A DNA stretch of 64,000 nucleotides from Methanobrevibacter ruminantium M1 (lineage in GTDB: Archaea; Methanobacteriota; Methanobacteria; Methanobacteriales; Methanobacteriaceae): contig NC_013790.1 of the NCBI RefSeq assembly GCF_000024185.1, positions 2,417,001 to 2,481,000 on the forward strand, written 5' to 3'. The notes beneath the pieces are model-generated. The model was not told the DNA's origin, made no database searches, and was given only the letters and a program-made list of their open reading frames with translations. The first letter of the stretch is position 1, and every line of letters starts with the position of its first letter. Of the stretch, positions 1 through 8,341 are shown piece by piece. Made by a program: the position numbers and the translations under genes.

Positions 1-867
1 GCATTTCTCATTGTAAGGCATCTTGGATTCAGCTTTGGAAAATGGTCAAACCTAAAGGAACAGCTTGCCTTTGCCCTTCCAACCATTCCAAGCAATGTTT
101 CAAGCTGGGTAGTTGATTCAAGCGACAAATATGTTATTGGAATCCTTTTAGGGTCAGTGGCAGTGGGATGCTATTCACCAGGATATGCCTTAGGAAGCAT
201 ATTGCTAATGTTCCTATCTCCATTTGCAGTTCTTCTTCCAACGATTCTTCCAGAGCATTATGAAAAGGGAGATATGGCAGAGGTAGACAAATATCTCAGC
301 TATTCAATGAAATACTATCTTCTTCTCACTGTGCCAGCAGCTGTAGGGATGAGCGTACTCTCTAAGCCATTGCTTTACATAATAACAACCCCAGAGATTG
401 CTCTTGGAGGTTATATGGTAACTCCATTTGTCTGTCTAGGTGCAATATTCATGGGAATGTATGGAATAACCAATAATATACTTATACTAGAGAAAAACAC
501 AATGATCCTTGGTAAATTATGGATAATTGTAGCCATATCCAACATTGTTTTAAATCTGATTCTTGTGCCTTATCTAAATATAATTGGAGCGGCAATAGCC
601 ACACTTCTCTGTTATATGCTAGCATTTGGAGTGACTGCCATTGCAAGCAGAAAGACAATGAGATTGCCTTTCAATAGAAAGGAACTTGTAAAAATACTTA
701 TTGCATCAGCGATTATGGGTGCAGTGGTTTATATGATGAATCCAAGTGGAATAGTTAATGTTTTAGTGGCTATATTAGTGGGAGTTGTGGTTTATTTTGC
801 AATTATATTTGTTTTAAAGGCAGTTACAAGAAAAGAAATAGGTATATTTAAAGATTTAGTAAAATAA
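1..867 (+). CDS. Polysaccharide flippase (MOP/Wzx-like), C-terminal part
   Basis: The frame is open from base 1, so the gene starts upstream of the window; 288 residues are visible. The protein is a chain of hydrophobic helices with short polar loops, including a conserved-looking segment 'SSWVVDSSDKYVIG' near the start of the visible part, typical of the Wzx/RfbX-like multidrug/oligosaccharidyl-lipid/polysaccharide flippase superfamily. Members move lipid-linked glycans across the cytoplasmic membrane. The neighbouring acetyltransferase and glycosyltransferases fit a cell-surface polymer locus. Family assignment is good; the substrate cannot be told. The last 24 bases, including the stop codon, are copied 51 bp downstream. 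Confidence 0.8.
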   Translation, partial: AFLIVRHLGFSFGKWSNLKEQLAFALPTIPSNVSSWVVDSSDKYVIGILLGSVAVGCYSPGYALGSILLMFLSPFAVLLPTILPEHYEKGDMAEVDKYLSYSMKYYLLLTVPAAVGMSVLSKPLLYIITTPEIALGGYMVTPFVCLGAIFMGMYGITNNILILEKNTMILGKLWIIVAISNIVLNLILVPYLNIIGAAIATLLCYMLAFGVTAIASRKTMRLPFNRKELVKILIASAIMGAVVYMMNPSGIVNVLVAILVGVVVYFAIIFVLKAVTRKEIGIFKDLVK

Positions 868-918
868 ACCATCATAGAATTAGAATAACAACTCATATTT
901 AAAGAATTAGTAAAATAA
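844..918 (+). repeat. Direct duplication of the flippase gene end
   Basis: The 24 bases ending in the stop codon (844-867) reappear at 895-918 with one mismatch (ATATTTAAAGATTTAG versus ATATTTAAAGAATTAG, then TAAAATAA). The period is 51 bp. The second copy is non-coding. Confidence 0.8.
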
Positions 919-995
919 GTGAATGAATAAAAAAAATTATATAAGAATAGAAAAAGCAAAAGTATAAAAAATCAAATATATTCGCTTAAAAAGCA

Positions 996-1502
996 TTAAT
1001 GAAACTTACCTTCTTCTTTTAATTTTTCATAATGCTCCTTATCTCTAGAAGAAAATACCTTTGCCGGATGACCTCCAGCAATTGCACATTTAGGAATGTC
1101 CTTTACCACAACGCTTCCAGCCTGAATTATAGCCCCTTCACCAATACAGACTCCTGGAAGAATTATTACACGATTTCCAATCCATACATTATCTTCAATA
1201 ACAACATCCTTTGAAATGACAGTCTCATCATAAGGAATCGCTTCCCCCTCATAGTTATGGCTGTCTGTGATTATCATACAGTCGATTCCAGAGTGGAAAT
1301 TGCTTCCTATGCTTACATTGGCAGTTCCTTGTATCTTCATGCCATTGAAATTAACATTATCTGCCAGACTTGTCTTTGGAGTGACATAGGAGTAATTGTT
1401 TACAGTGAGATTATCTCCACAGGACTTTGACACTCTCTTTACCCTATATGTATAATAAGCCCTTTTAATGCTTTGTTTAATGTTAAAAATCTTTGAAATC
1501 AT
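996..1502 (-). CDS. Hexapeptide-repeat acyltransferase (LbH family)
   Basis: A 168-residue left-handed beta-helix acyltransferase, probably an O-acetyltransferase acting on a surface sugar with acetyl-CoA. Repeats of the [LIV]-G-x-x form are clear in 'VWIGNRVIILPGVCIGEGA', followed by 'AGSVVVKDI' and the usual C-terminal 'AGGHPAKVF'. The candidate catalytic histidine is H82 in 'TDSHNYEG'. The length fits the WbbJ/maltose acetyltransferase-like group, although the N-terminus is a short basic helix. It converges with the flippase gene and probably belongs to the same polysaccharide locus. Acceptor unknown. Confidence 0.82.
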   Translation of the reverse strand: MISKIFNIKQSIKRAYYTYRVKRVSKSCGDNLTVNNYSYVTPKTSLADNVNFNGMKIQGTANVSIGSNFHSGIDCMIITDSHNYEGEAIPYDETVISKDVVIEDNVWIGNRVIILPGVCIGEGAIIQAGSVVVKDIPKCAIAGGHPAKVFSSRDKEHYEKLKEEGKFH

Positions 1503-1600
1503 ATAAATAAGTCCTTTTTATGCATTAATAATGTTAAAAATAATTAAATAAACTTTTCTATGCATTTAATATCTTAAACACCTTTGAAATCATATAATTA
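1478..1600 (-). repeat. Duplicated start region of the acyltransferase gene
   Basis: The minus-strand sequence around the acyltransferase start (ATG at 1502, reading MISKIFNI) is repeated 91 bp upstream (ATG at 1593, reading MISKVFKILNA then a stop at 1558-1560). The core CTTTGAAATCATATAA on the plus strand occurs at both sites. It is either a relic of a duplication or a tiny upstream ORF. Confidence 0.65.
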
Positions 1601-1667
1601 CAAAAAATAGAAAAGAAAAATTGATAATAAAAATATAAAAAAAGTTTAATTTGAATAGAACTTCAAA

Positions 1668-3653
1668 TTAATATACATCACAGTTTGCAGAATAATAAGA
1701 AAGTAGCCTTGCTATTTTAGCAACTGTAAGCTCATCCAATCTTTTTCTTCCACGAATTACCTTATTGAATAGCTCATCAATGAAAAGGTCCTCATTGGTT
1801 AGAATTACATTCAATATGGCCAAATCATCATTTACAAAACCGATCAATGGCTCAATATAGATTCCATTGAATCCTTTCTTATCAAGGAAAATAGCCAAGT
1901 CTTCATTTAATTCCAATGCCTTACGTTTGATTTGGCTGTTTTGAGTGAAATGAATCTCTTCATTACCAAATTGGAATCTTGATTGATTGTCATCATAATC
2001 AGTCTGAAGCTCTAGAGTATTCTTCTTTTGCCTATAGTCTTGAATGGAAGCGGATTCGCTTAACATATCTCCTGTTTCAGTGTCAGACTTAAGCTTATTC
2101 TTATAATCCTTTGAATCATATCTTTGAGAGAGAATTGTAAATATTCCAGTAGGTCCAACAACAACGTGATTTATAATGTCCTTTGATTGTGGTGGCTGAA
2201 CTGCATAGAATACATAGAAATCATTTGGAAGGGCAAGCAACCTTTCACGGATGATTCTGCCTCTTGCAATATATTCATTGAAGACATATTTCTTATAAGC
2301 GCCATAGGCCAAAATAACCAAACCTAATGCAAATGCAATGAGAACATACATTATTTGGCTTACAAAGAAATAGTAAGCAAGGGAAACTATAACTATAAAA
2401 AATCCTGCTATGATTATAACATCAGCATTGGACTTTTTAGGCTCATATTTGCGATTTGATTTCATCAATTCCACAGTTTCAGGTGAGACCAATGAATCAG
2501 AATCGTCAGCATATAAATTGCTTTGCTTAACTGTCTCTCCGCCTTTTTTGATTAGGTTTTTAACTGAACGGCCAGACTTGAATTCATTTTCCATTGAAAG
2601 GAGATATTCCTCCTTAAGGATATCCAATAATCCTACATAATATTTGTATCTGGCTGCCTTAAATGCCTCATATTCTTCAGGGCTGTCAAATACCATTTGG
2701 TTTTGAACCCTGTCAAATAGCCTTTGATCCTCTTCAGATAGGACTTGCCTTGTTAAAACAACAGGAGTTTCTGGCAACTCATCCTCTGGTATGTCTATAA
2801 CCTCTACATAAGGAGATTCCTCTTCGACAGAATCAACATACTCCTCTTCAATATACTCTTCCTCTAAGTAGTCTTCAGCGTATTTTCCATTAGGACCATA
2901 TGCAAATCCTGAATCCTGTGAATCTTCCATATATCTTTTTTCAGCATGAATAGGAATAATTTCATCAGTTCCATCATAAGCAGGATATTCTGAAGTATAA
3001 TAAAGCTCATCTAAGCTGATTTGACCTGAGCCTTCTTCTTGAAGGTCTGTTTGGTAGTATTGATCGTCATATTCGTCTTCATAGTAGGAATCAGCATCAG
3101 ATTGAAGAACTTTCTCATATTCGCTTACATAGTATTGATCATCATCTTCGTATTGATTTGCATAAATTTCATCAGATTCTATAAGTTCTTCGTAATATGG
3201 GGTTTGGGAATCGGATTCTGCATGAATAGGAATGATGTCATCAGAATCAGAATAATTAGGGTCGGCATGAATAGGAATGATGTCATCAGATTGAACATAA
3301 GAAACAGTTTCATAATAACTATCAGAACCTTGAGAGTCTTGAGAGATTTGAGACTCTTGAGATTCTTCAGATTTATTGGAAAGATAATCTAAAGGACCTC
3401 CACAGCTTGCACATTCAAAATCATTGATATTGTCATCTTTTTCAATCTGGAATTTTAAACCACAATTTATACAATAAACAAGAACTGAATCAGATCCAGA
3501 TGATTCATCAGATTGTTTAGGAATCTCTTCATCTGAAAAGCTTTCAAGTTCTTTTAAACTTCCAGAACAATTGGAACATTCAAATGCATTAATATCATCA
3601 TCATCATTTAATTGATATTTTGCACCACAGTTCTCACATACTACAACCTTCAT
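1668..3653 (-). CDS. Zinc-ribbon, acidic-linker, membrane protein with NERD-like domain
   Basis: 661 residues, no close named family recognised. In order: two CxxC...CxxC zinc ribbons (C6/C9/C26/C29 and C61/C64/C81/C84); a long acidic, Tyr-, Ser- and Gln-rich linker (about 95-300) carrying three copies of [DE]-IIPIHA (near 123, 138 and 231); a helical charged segment (300-405); two membrane helices (about 411-431 and 433-450); and a C-terminal domain resembling NERD (about 475-650), with 'NHVVVGPTGIFTI' matching the NERD core. The usual NERD acidic and E-x-K catalytic positions read N and ILSQ here, so nuclease activity is doubtful. Start supported by GTGGG ahead of the ATG. Membrane location is inferred; function unknown. 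Confidence 0.7.
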   Translation of the reverse strand: MKVVVCENCGAKYQLNDDDDINAFECSNCSGSLKELESFSDEEIPKQSDESSGSDSVLVYCINCGLKFQIEKDDNINDFECASCGGPLDYLSNKSEESQESQISQDSQGSDSYYETVSYVQSDDIIPIHADPNYSDSDDIIPIHAESDSQTPYYEELIESDEIYANQYEDDDQYYVSEYEKVLQSDADSYYEDEYDDQYYQTDLQEEGSGQISLDELYYTSEYPAYDGTDEIIPIHAEKRYMEDSQDSGFAYGPNGKYAEDYLEEEYIEEEYVDSVEEESPYVEVIDIPEDELPETPVVLTRQVLSEEDQRLFDRVQNQMVFDSPEEYEAFKAARYKYYVGLLDILKEEYLLSMENEFKSGRSVKNLIKKGGETVKQSNLYADDSDSLVSPETVELMKSNRKYEPKKSNADVIIIAGFFIVIVSLAYYFFVSQIMYVLIAFALGLVILAYGAYKKYVFNEYIARGRIIRERLLALPNDFYVFYAVQPPQSKDIINHVVVGPTGIFTILSQRYDSKDYKNKLKSDTETGDMLSESASIQDYRQKKNTLELQTDYDDNQSRFQFGNEEIHFTQNSQIKRKALELNEDLAIFLDKKGFNGIYIEPLIGFVNDDLAILNVILTNEDLFIDELFNKVIRGRKRLDELTVAKIARLLSYYSANCDVY

Positions 3654-3929
3654 GCTATTCCCACTTAAAAATCTATGAAATTTTTTAAAAAAATTTAAAA
3701 AATTGTCTATTAAATCAATACTATTATAATATAAGTAAGTTATTAGATTTAAAGGTTATGGATTTATTTAATCAAAAAATCAATATTTTTTTGATAAAAT
3801 ATTAAAATTCTAAAATTATATGATAAAAATTATTAAAAAATACTGAAAATTAAAACAGTTTAGGAAAAATAGAATAAATTAATATGAAAAAAAATGAAAA
3901 AATGAAAAAATTATAATCTTTAATTAAAA

Positions 3930-5102
3930 TTAGATAAATCTATTATAAATACTTAAAATCTGTTCATTAATCATATCCCAATTGTATTTTTCTTTAATTA
4001 ATTTTTTACCATTTGAACTAAATGTTTCTGATAAATCATCATCAAATAAAAGTTTTTTCATAGCTTCCTTTAGAGAAATTTCATCATCATCACAGGAAAT
4101 GCCTACATTTCCATCAACCCAATCATGAATATGATTGTTTTTGGTTAAAACCAATGGCTTGCCACAAGCCATTGCCTCAAGCCCACTTGTTGTAAAGGAT
4201 TCATATTTTGAAGGCATTACAAACAAGTCACAGTCCACTAAAGCTTCATGCTTTTCTCTTTTATACAAAGGTCCTGTAATAATTACTTGAGATTCCAGAT
4301 TATTCTCTGCTATCCTTTCATTCAAAGTGTCCAAATAGCCATCATCTGGCCCTACAATAGCTAACTTTATAGGGGAAGAACTATCCTTAATTAAAAGATT
4401 AAAGGCATCAATCAATAGATCAAGGCCTTTGATTTCATGGATTCTTCCAACAAACAGAATCAGCTTATCCCCATCAGCAATATTGAACCTTGAACGGAAC
4501 TTTCCAGGTTCTGGCAAATTCTCATACTCTTCAATATTTATTCCCAAAGGGACTATTTCAATCTTGTCTTCAGAGACTCCCATTTTAATGTATTGCTCCT
4601 TTTCCACTTCAGTAAGGGCAAATACACAAGATGCATTATGAAGTATCTTAAATCCAAATGCCTTATCAAAAATGTTTTTTAATCCTTCCTTTTGGAAGAA
4701 AGGAAGTACAGATCCATGGGCCTGAACAATATATGGAATATTGTTTTTTCGAGCATAATGGCTTACTAAAATAGCTAAGGTCTGCCTATGTTCGTGAATA
4801 TGAATGATGTCATGATTTTTTATATCCTTTCTAATTCTAAAATAAGCGGAAAGTGGAGTGTCTAACATGGTAGCTAATTTAAATCTGTTTGACAGATTTC
4901 TAAAGTAATCAACTTTAATTCCATCCACATCTACATCATAACGACCATCTTCAAATTTCAATCGCTGCTTACAGGAGTCTGATGTGTAAACATGCACATT
5001 ATTATCTTTTACTTGATTTAAAGCAATTTGATAACTTGCATTAACTACTCCTCCAGCAGACAGACATGGATAGAAGAAATGAGCCACATGTAAAATATTC
5101 AT
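3930..5102 (-). CDS. Glycosyltransferase family 4
   Basis: A 390-residue GT-B fold glycosyltransferase of family GT4. The N-terminal half opens with 'MNILHVAHFFYPCLSAGG', the usual acceptor-side glycine loop; the C-terminal half has 'LFVGRIHEIKG' and the retaining-enzyme EX7E motif in 'YESFTTSGLEAMACG', which binds the nucleotide-sugar donor. It is a cytoplasmic, probably membrane-associated enzyme adding a hexose in glycan assembly, consistent with the flippase, acetyltransferase and GT-C protein nearby. Full length for the family. Donor and acceptor are not predictable. Confidence 0.87.
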   Translation of the reverse strand: MNILHVAHFFYPCLSAGGVVNASYQIALNQVKDNNVHVYTSDSCKQRLKFEDGRYDVDVDGIKVDYFRNLSNRFKLATMLDTPLSAYFRIRKDIKNHDIIHIHEHRQTLAILVSHYARKNNIPYIVQAHGSVLPFFQKEGLKNIFDKAFGFKILHNASCVFALTEVEKEQYIKMGVSEDKIEIVPLGINIEEYENLPEPGKFRSRFNIADGDKLILFVGRIHEIKGLDLLIDAFNLLIKDSSSPIKLAIVGPDDGYLDTLNERIAENNLESQVIITGPLYKREKHEALVDCDLFVMPSKYESFTTSGLEAMACGKPLVLTKNNHIHDWVDGNVGISCDDDEISLKEAMKKLLFDDDLSETFSSNGKKLIKEKYNWDMINEQILSIYNRFI

Positions 5103-5120
5103 AAATTCACCGATAAAATT

Positions 5121-5226
5121 AAAATAATGTTAAATAATTAAAATAATGTTAAATAATTAAAATAAAGCTAAAAAATTAAAATAAAGCTAAATAATTAAAA
5201 TAATGCTAAATGAATAAAAATTATTA
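5121..5226. repeat. 19-bp AT-rich tandem repeat, about 5 copies
   Basis: A unit close to AAAATAATGTTAAATAATT is repeated about five times with drift (AATGTT, AAAGCT and AATGCT variants). It fills the spacer between the GT4 start and the end of the GT-C membrane protein gene. Confidence 0.8.
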
Positions 5227-5275
5227 AAATAAACTGATAAAAACAATTTAAAGTTTAGTCAGAACTTTTCTAAAT

Positions 5276-7063
5276 CTAATTATTTACTCTTTCATATAAG
5301 AATATGTCTTTATAATTATAAATCTTTGTATAGTTCTCCAGTTTTAAGTCTTCATCACAGATATAGTAAGTTATATTGCTTGATTCCAAGAAATCCAACT
5401 GATCTGTGGTAACAGCAATAGTGGAATCCTTTAACCACCAATTAAAGGTTCTTTGCTTAAATACAGCAATGTCCTTTGATGCATAATCCCCATCATAATC
5501 AATCAAATAATCTGCAACTATCTTATAGTCATTAAAGTCTAAATTATCCTCAAAAGTGCTTGTAAATGAAAATGCAGAAAACATGCACAATACAATCAAC
5601 ACTATTGGAATTATATTTGACAAATTCAAGTCACCAATCTTTAAAGATTTGCCGTCTAAAAGCCCAATAATTTCATTTAAAGCCAGAATTACAAAATAGA
5701 TGAATGCTGGGAAAACTGTAATTATATACCTATTCACCTTTATGTTTAAAAAGGTAAAGAATATGAAATAGACTAAAAACCATCCTATCATAAAAATAGG
5801 GACAGAATAGTCTTTTCTATCAAGACCCTTAGACTTTAGCAAGGAAAATATGATAACCAGCCCTATCAATAGAAATGCAATTGTGATTATTGAATTTATC
5901 TTGAATCCTAAAATGGCAATAGCCAATGAAAGTAACAATCCAATATACAAAAGTGTTTTAAAATGGCTTGTCTTAAAAGAAAATTCCTTAAGATTTGAAA
6001 TTGAAGAATTAACATTATCAAATTGCTTTTTATCCTCTGATTTGTTCTTATTGAAAAATCTATAAATACCCAGTGAAATTCCAATTATCAATATAAATAG
6101 AATCAAATAAGCAAGATAGCTTGCGCCGGTAAGGGTTGGAATGAAATTCTCCTGGAAAATCACCTTTTGGGAGAATAAAAAGTTTAAAAAGTCATGGAAG
6201 TAGAATAAGGTATCTGTAGTATGTGCATAATCATCCAATGCTCCCTTTGAACCTGAAGCGAATGTGCTTCCCTGCTCTAGAAATGAAAGTTCAGCCCCAT
6301 AATATAAAATCACTGAAATGAAAAGCACAGCAACAATCAAAGCCAGAACCAATGCAATCATAAGATATCTGAACTCTTCAGTTTTTAAAAATGATCTTAG
6401 ACTTGAAAAGGCTTCTTTTCTATCGGAGATTAATGAATCTAAAAAGCCAAACAAATCATGTTTAGATAAGTAATAGAGCAAAAACAATGGAATCAGAAAG
6501 AGACAGGTGTAGCGAGTGAAGATGCTTAAGACCAAAAAGACAAATGAAAGGATATAATATTTTGGACTCTCATCAACTGCAAGGATTAAAAATAGAATCG
6601 CCCAAACAGACAATCCTACAGCAGGCAAGTCTAAAGTTCCATTTGCCCACCAAAGCAGATTCAATGAAAAGCTTGTAAAAAGCACTCCTCCGGCAAGGCT
6701 TAAAAGAGAATTGAAATACCTTTTCAGCAAAACATAAATTCCTAAGCTTCCAAAGATTGAAAATACACCAGTAACAGCATAAATGGACACTTCATTCACA
6801 AAACCGAGTCTAAATAAAAAATGAAGTTCCACAAGACCAAAATCCAAAGGAGAGAGATATAGATAAGTGTTGTTATAGCCCATTCGGGCAAATACAAGGG
6901 AATTATAAAGATAGATATAGACATCTGAACAATATATTCCAATACTTTCATTGAAATTGATTAAAAGGACAGTTATTATTGCGCTATAGACCAATAAAAG
7001 GAATAGGCATAAATAATCCTTTCTTTCAATATTTAAATCCTTGGAAATATTAGAAAACATCAT
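5276..7063 (-). CDS. GT-C fold membrane glycosyltransferase-like protein (GT39/ArnT-like)
   Basis: 595 residues with around a dozen hydrophobic helices and a soluble C-terminal tail (about 510-595). An acidic residue in the first external loop ('GIYCSDVYIYLYNS') and the helix pattern that follows fit dolichyl-phosphate-sugar or polyprenyl-phosphate-sugar dependent GT-C enzymes, which transfer sugars on the outer face of the membrane. Its position between two GT4 genes supports a role in surface glycan or glycoprotein assembly. The start has two adjacent ATGs behind an AGGT. Specific substrate unknown. Confidence 0.65.
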   Translation of the reverse strand: MMFSNISKDLNIERKDYLCLFLLLVYSAIITVLLINFNESIGIYCSDVYIYLYNSLVFARMGYNNTYLYLSPLDFGLVELHFLFRLGFVNEVSIYAVTGVFSIFGSLGIYVLLKRYFNSLLSLAGGVLFTSFSLNLLWWANGTLDLPAVGLSVWAILFLILAVDESPKYYILSFVFLVLSIFTRYTCLFLIPLFLLYYLSKHDLFGFLDSLISDRKEAFSSLRSFLKTEEFRYLMIALVLALIVAVLFISVILYYGAELSFLEQGSTFASGSKGALDDYAHTTDTLFYFHDFLNFLFSQKVIFQENFIPTLTGASYLAYLILFILIIGISLGIYRFFNKNKSEDKKQFDNVNSSISNLKEFSFKTSHFKTLLYIGLLLSLAIAILGFKINSIITIAFLLIGLVIIFSLLKSKGLDRKDYSVPIFMIGWFLVYFIFFTFLNIKVNRYIITVFPAFIYFVILALNEIIGLLDGKSLKIGDLNLSNIIPIVLIVLCMFSAFSFTSTFEDNLDFNDYKIVADYLIDYDGDYASKDIAVFKQRTFNWWLKDSTIAVTTDQLDFLESSNITYYICDEDLKLENYTKIYNYKDIFLYERVNN

Positions 7064-7090
7064 AATTTAACCTGTAAAGAGTAAAAATAA

Positions 7091-7151
7091 AACTATAATT
7101 CTAAAACTAAATGAGTGAAAAAAACTATAATTCTAAAACTAAATGAGTGAA
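7091..7151. repeat. Direct repeat upstream of the GT-C gene
   Basis: The sequence beginning AACTATAATTCTAAAACTAA and ending ATGAGTGA is present at 7091-7118 and again at 7123-7150, a 28-bp unit at a 32-bp period. It lies in the short spacer between the DGGGP synthase stop and the GT-C gene start. Confidence 0.85.
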
Positions 7152-7187
7152 GATGAATAATTAATTATCAAACTGCCCTATGAAGAA

Positions 7188-8069
7188 TTAAAGAGCAGCA
7201 AAAATGCTAAACCAATCAAATGAACCTAAAACAAAAGCAACAAAGCTTATTAGCATAGCTATCTTTAGATTCTTAGAGACCTTTGCACAAACTTCCTCTG
7301 GGGGATTAAGCTTCAAACTATAAGCGCAGTATAGGAACATGCATATTGGAACTATCATCACAATCATATAGAAAACATTAAAGATTCCAAATATATAAAG
7401 AACCGGACACATCAAAGTGGTTACAACGATTAGAATGATTGAAACGATGGAAGGAATCTTTTTCCCATATAATATAGGAAATGTTCTTGCTCCCTCTAGC
7501 TTGTCACCTTCAATATCTTCCATATCCTTTACAATCTCACGTGCCAAAGTCATAAATAGTGCAAACAATCCCAAATAAATTGAAATAAACAATATCCTTA
7601 AAGAGGAGGTAGCACAAGCTATTACAGTTCCTGCAATTACAAAGCAGAACCCTGTTAAGGTTGCAACTGTGATGTTTCCAATCAAAGGCATTGCCTTAAG
7701 GTTTCTTGCATAAAGATACATGATTACAACTGCTGGAACGACAATTACAGAAGGCCATATGGAATTGATCATATAATCAATCACAAAGCTTAGGATGATT
7801 CCGATTGCAAAAAGAAGGTAGGAATAGTTTCTTGCATTCTTCAGACTGATTCTTCCTGAAGGTATTGGTCTGTTTGGCTTATTGATTTCATCTATCTTAT
7901 AATCGAATACATCATTGATTGTATTTCCAGCGCCAGTGCAAACAAAGACGATAACTGCACAAAGAATGATTGGCAAGTCGTAATAATGGCCTACAATCAT
8001 CATTAAGACAACCGATATGGCTGCCATAACTGCATTTCCCGGCCTAATAATTTCTAAATATGGGTTCAT
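7188..8069 (-). CDS. Digeranylgeranylglyceryl phosphate synthase (UbiA family)
   Basis: A 293-residue integral membrane prenyltransferase that adds the second geranylgeranyl group to geranylgeranylglyceryl phosphate, an essential step in archaeal membrane lipid synthesis. The UbiA aspartate motif is plain at N52-D53-xx-D56-xxx-D60 ('NDVFDYKID'), followed by 'NKPNRPIPSG'; the second acidic motif is 'DMEDIEGDKLEG'. Eight or nine hydrophobic helices surround these loops and the length is normal. 'LEIIRPGNAVMA' at the N-terminus is typical of the archaeal lipid branch rather than quinone or heme enzymes. Start follows GTGAT. Confidence 0.9.
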   Translation of the reverse strand: MNPYLEIIRPGNAVMAAISVVLMMIVGHYYDLPIILCAVIVFVCTGAGNTINDVFDYKIDEINKPNRPIPSGRISLKNARNYSYLLFAIGIILSFVIDYMINSIWPSVIVVPAVVIMYLYARNLKAMPLIGNITVATLTGFCFVIAGTVIACATSSLRILFISIYLGLFALFMTLAREIVKDMEDIEGDKLEGARTFPILYGKKIPSIVSIILIVVTTLMCPVLYIFGIFNVFYMIVMIVPICMFLYCAYSLKLNPPEEVCAKVSKNLKIAMLISFVAFVLGSFDWFSIFAAL

Positions 8070-8274
8070 TTAATCACTCGTAGTTTATTTGAATCATAAA
8101 ACACTAATAATTGATTTATTTTATAAAATCACTGATAGTTAATTTGTTTAATGTTTATTATAATAATACTTTGATATTTAAATTAATTAAAGATATCTAT
8201 AAAAAGAATTAATATTCTCCATTAGTCAAAATATTTGAAAAACGAAAATCATGATTGATTTAATAAAACAAGAT

Positions 8275-8341
8275 TTAAGCAATGTCATTTAATAAATCAG
8301 CAAATTTAGATGCCATTTTTTCCATGGAATAGTCATCTATA
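8275..8341 (-). pseudogene. Out-of-frame C-terminal tail of the upstream GT4
   Basis: In the alternative minus-strand frame the sequence reads 'EINIDDYSMEKMASKFADLL' and ends NDIA at a TAA (8275-8277). That is a normal glycosyltransferase C-terminus. Removing one A from an AAAA run near 8354-8357 would join it to the gene at 8342-9712. Confidence 0.72.
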
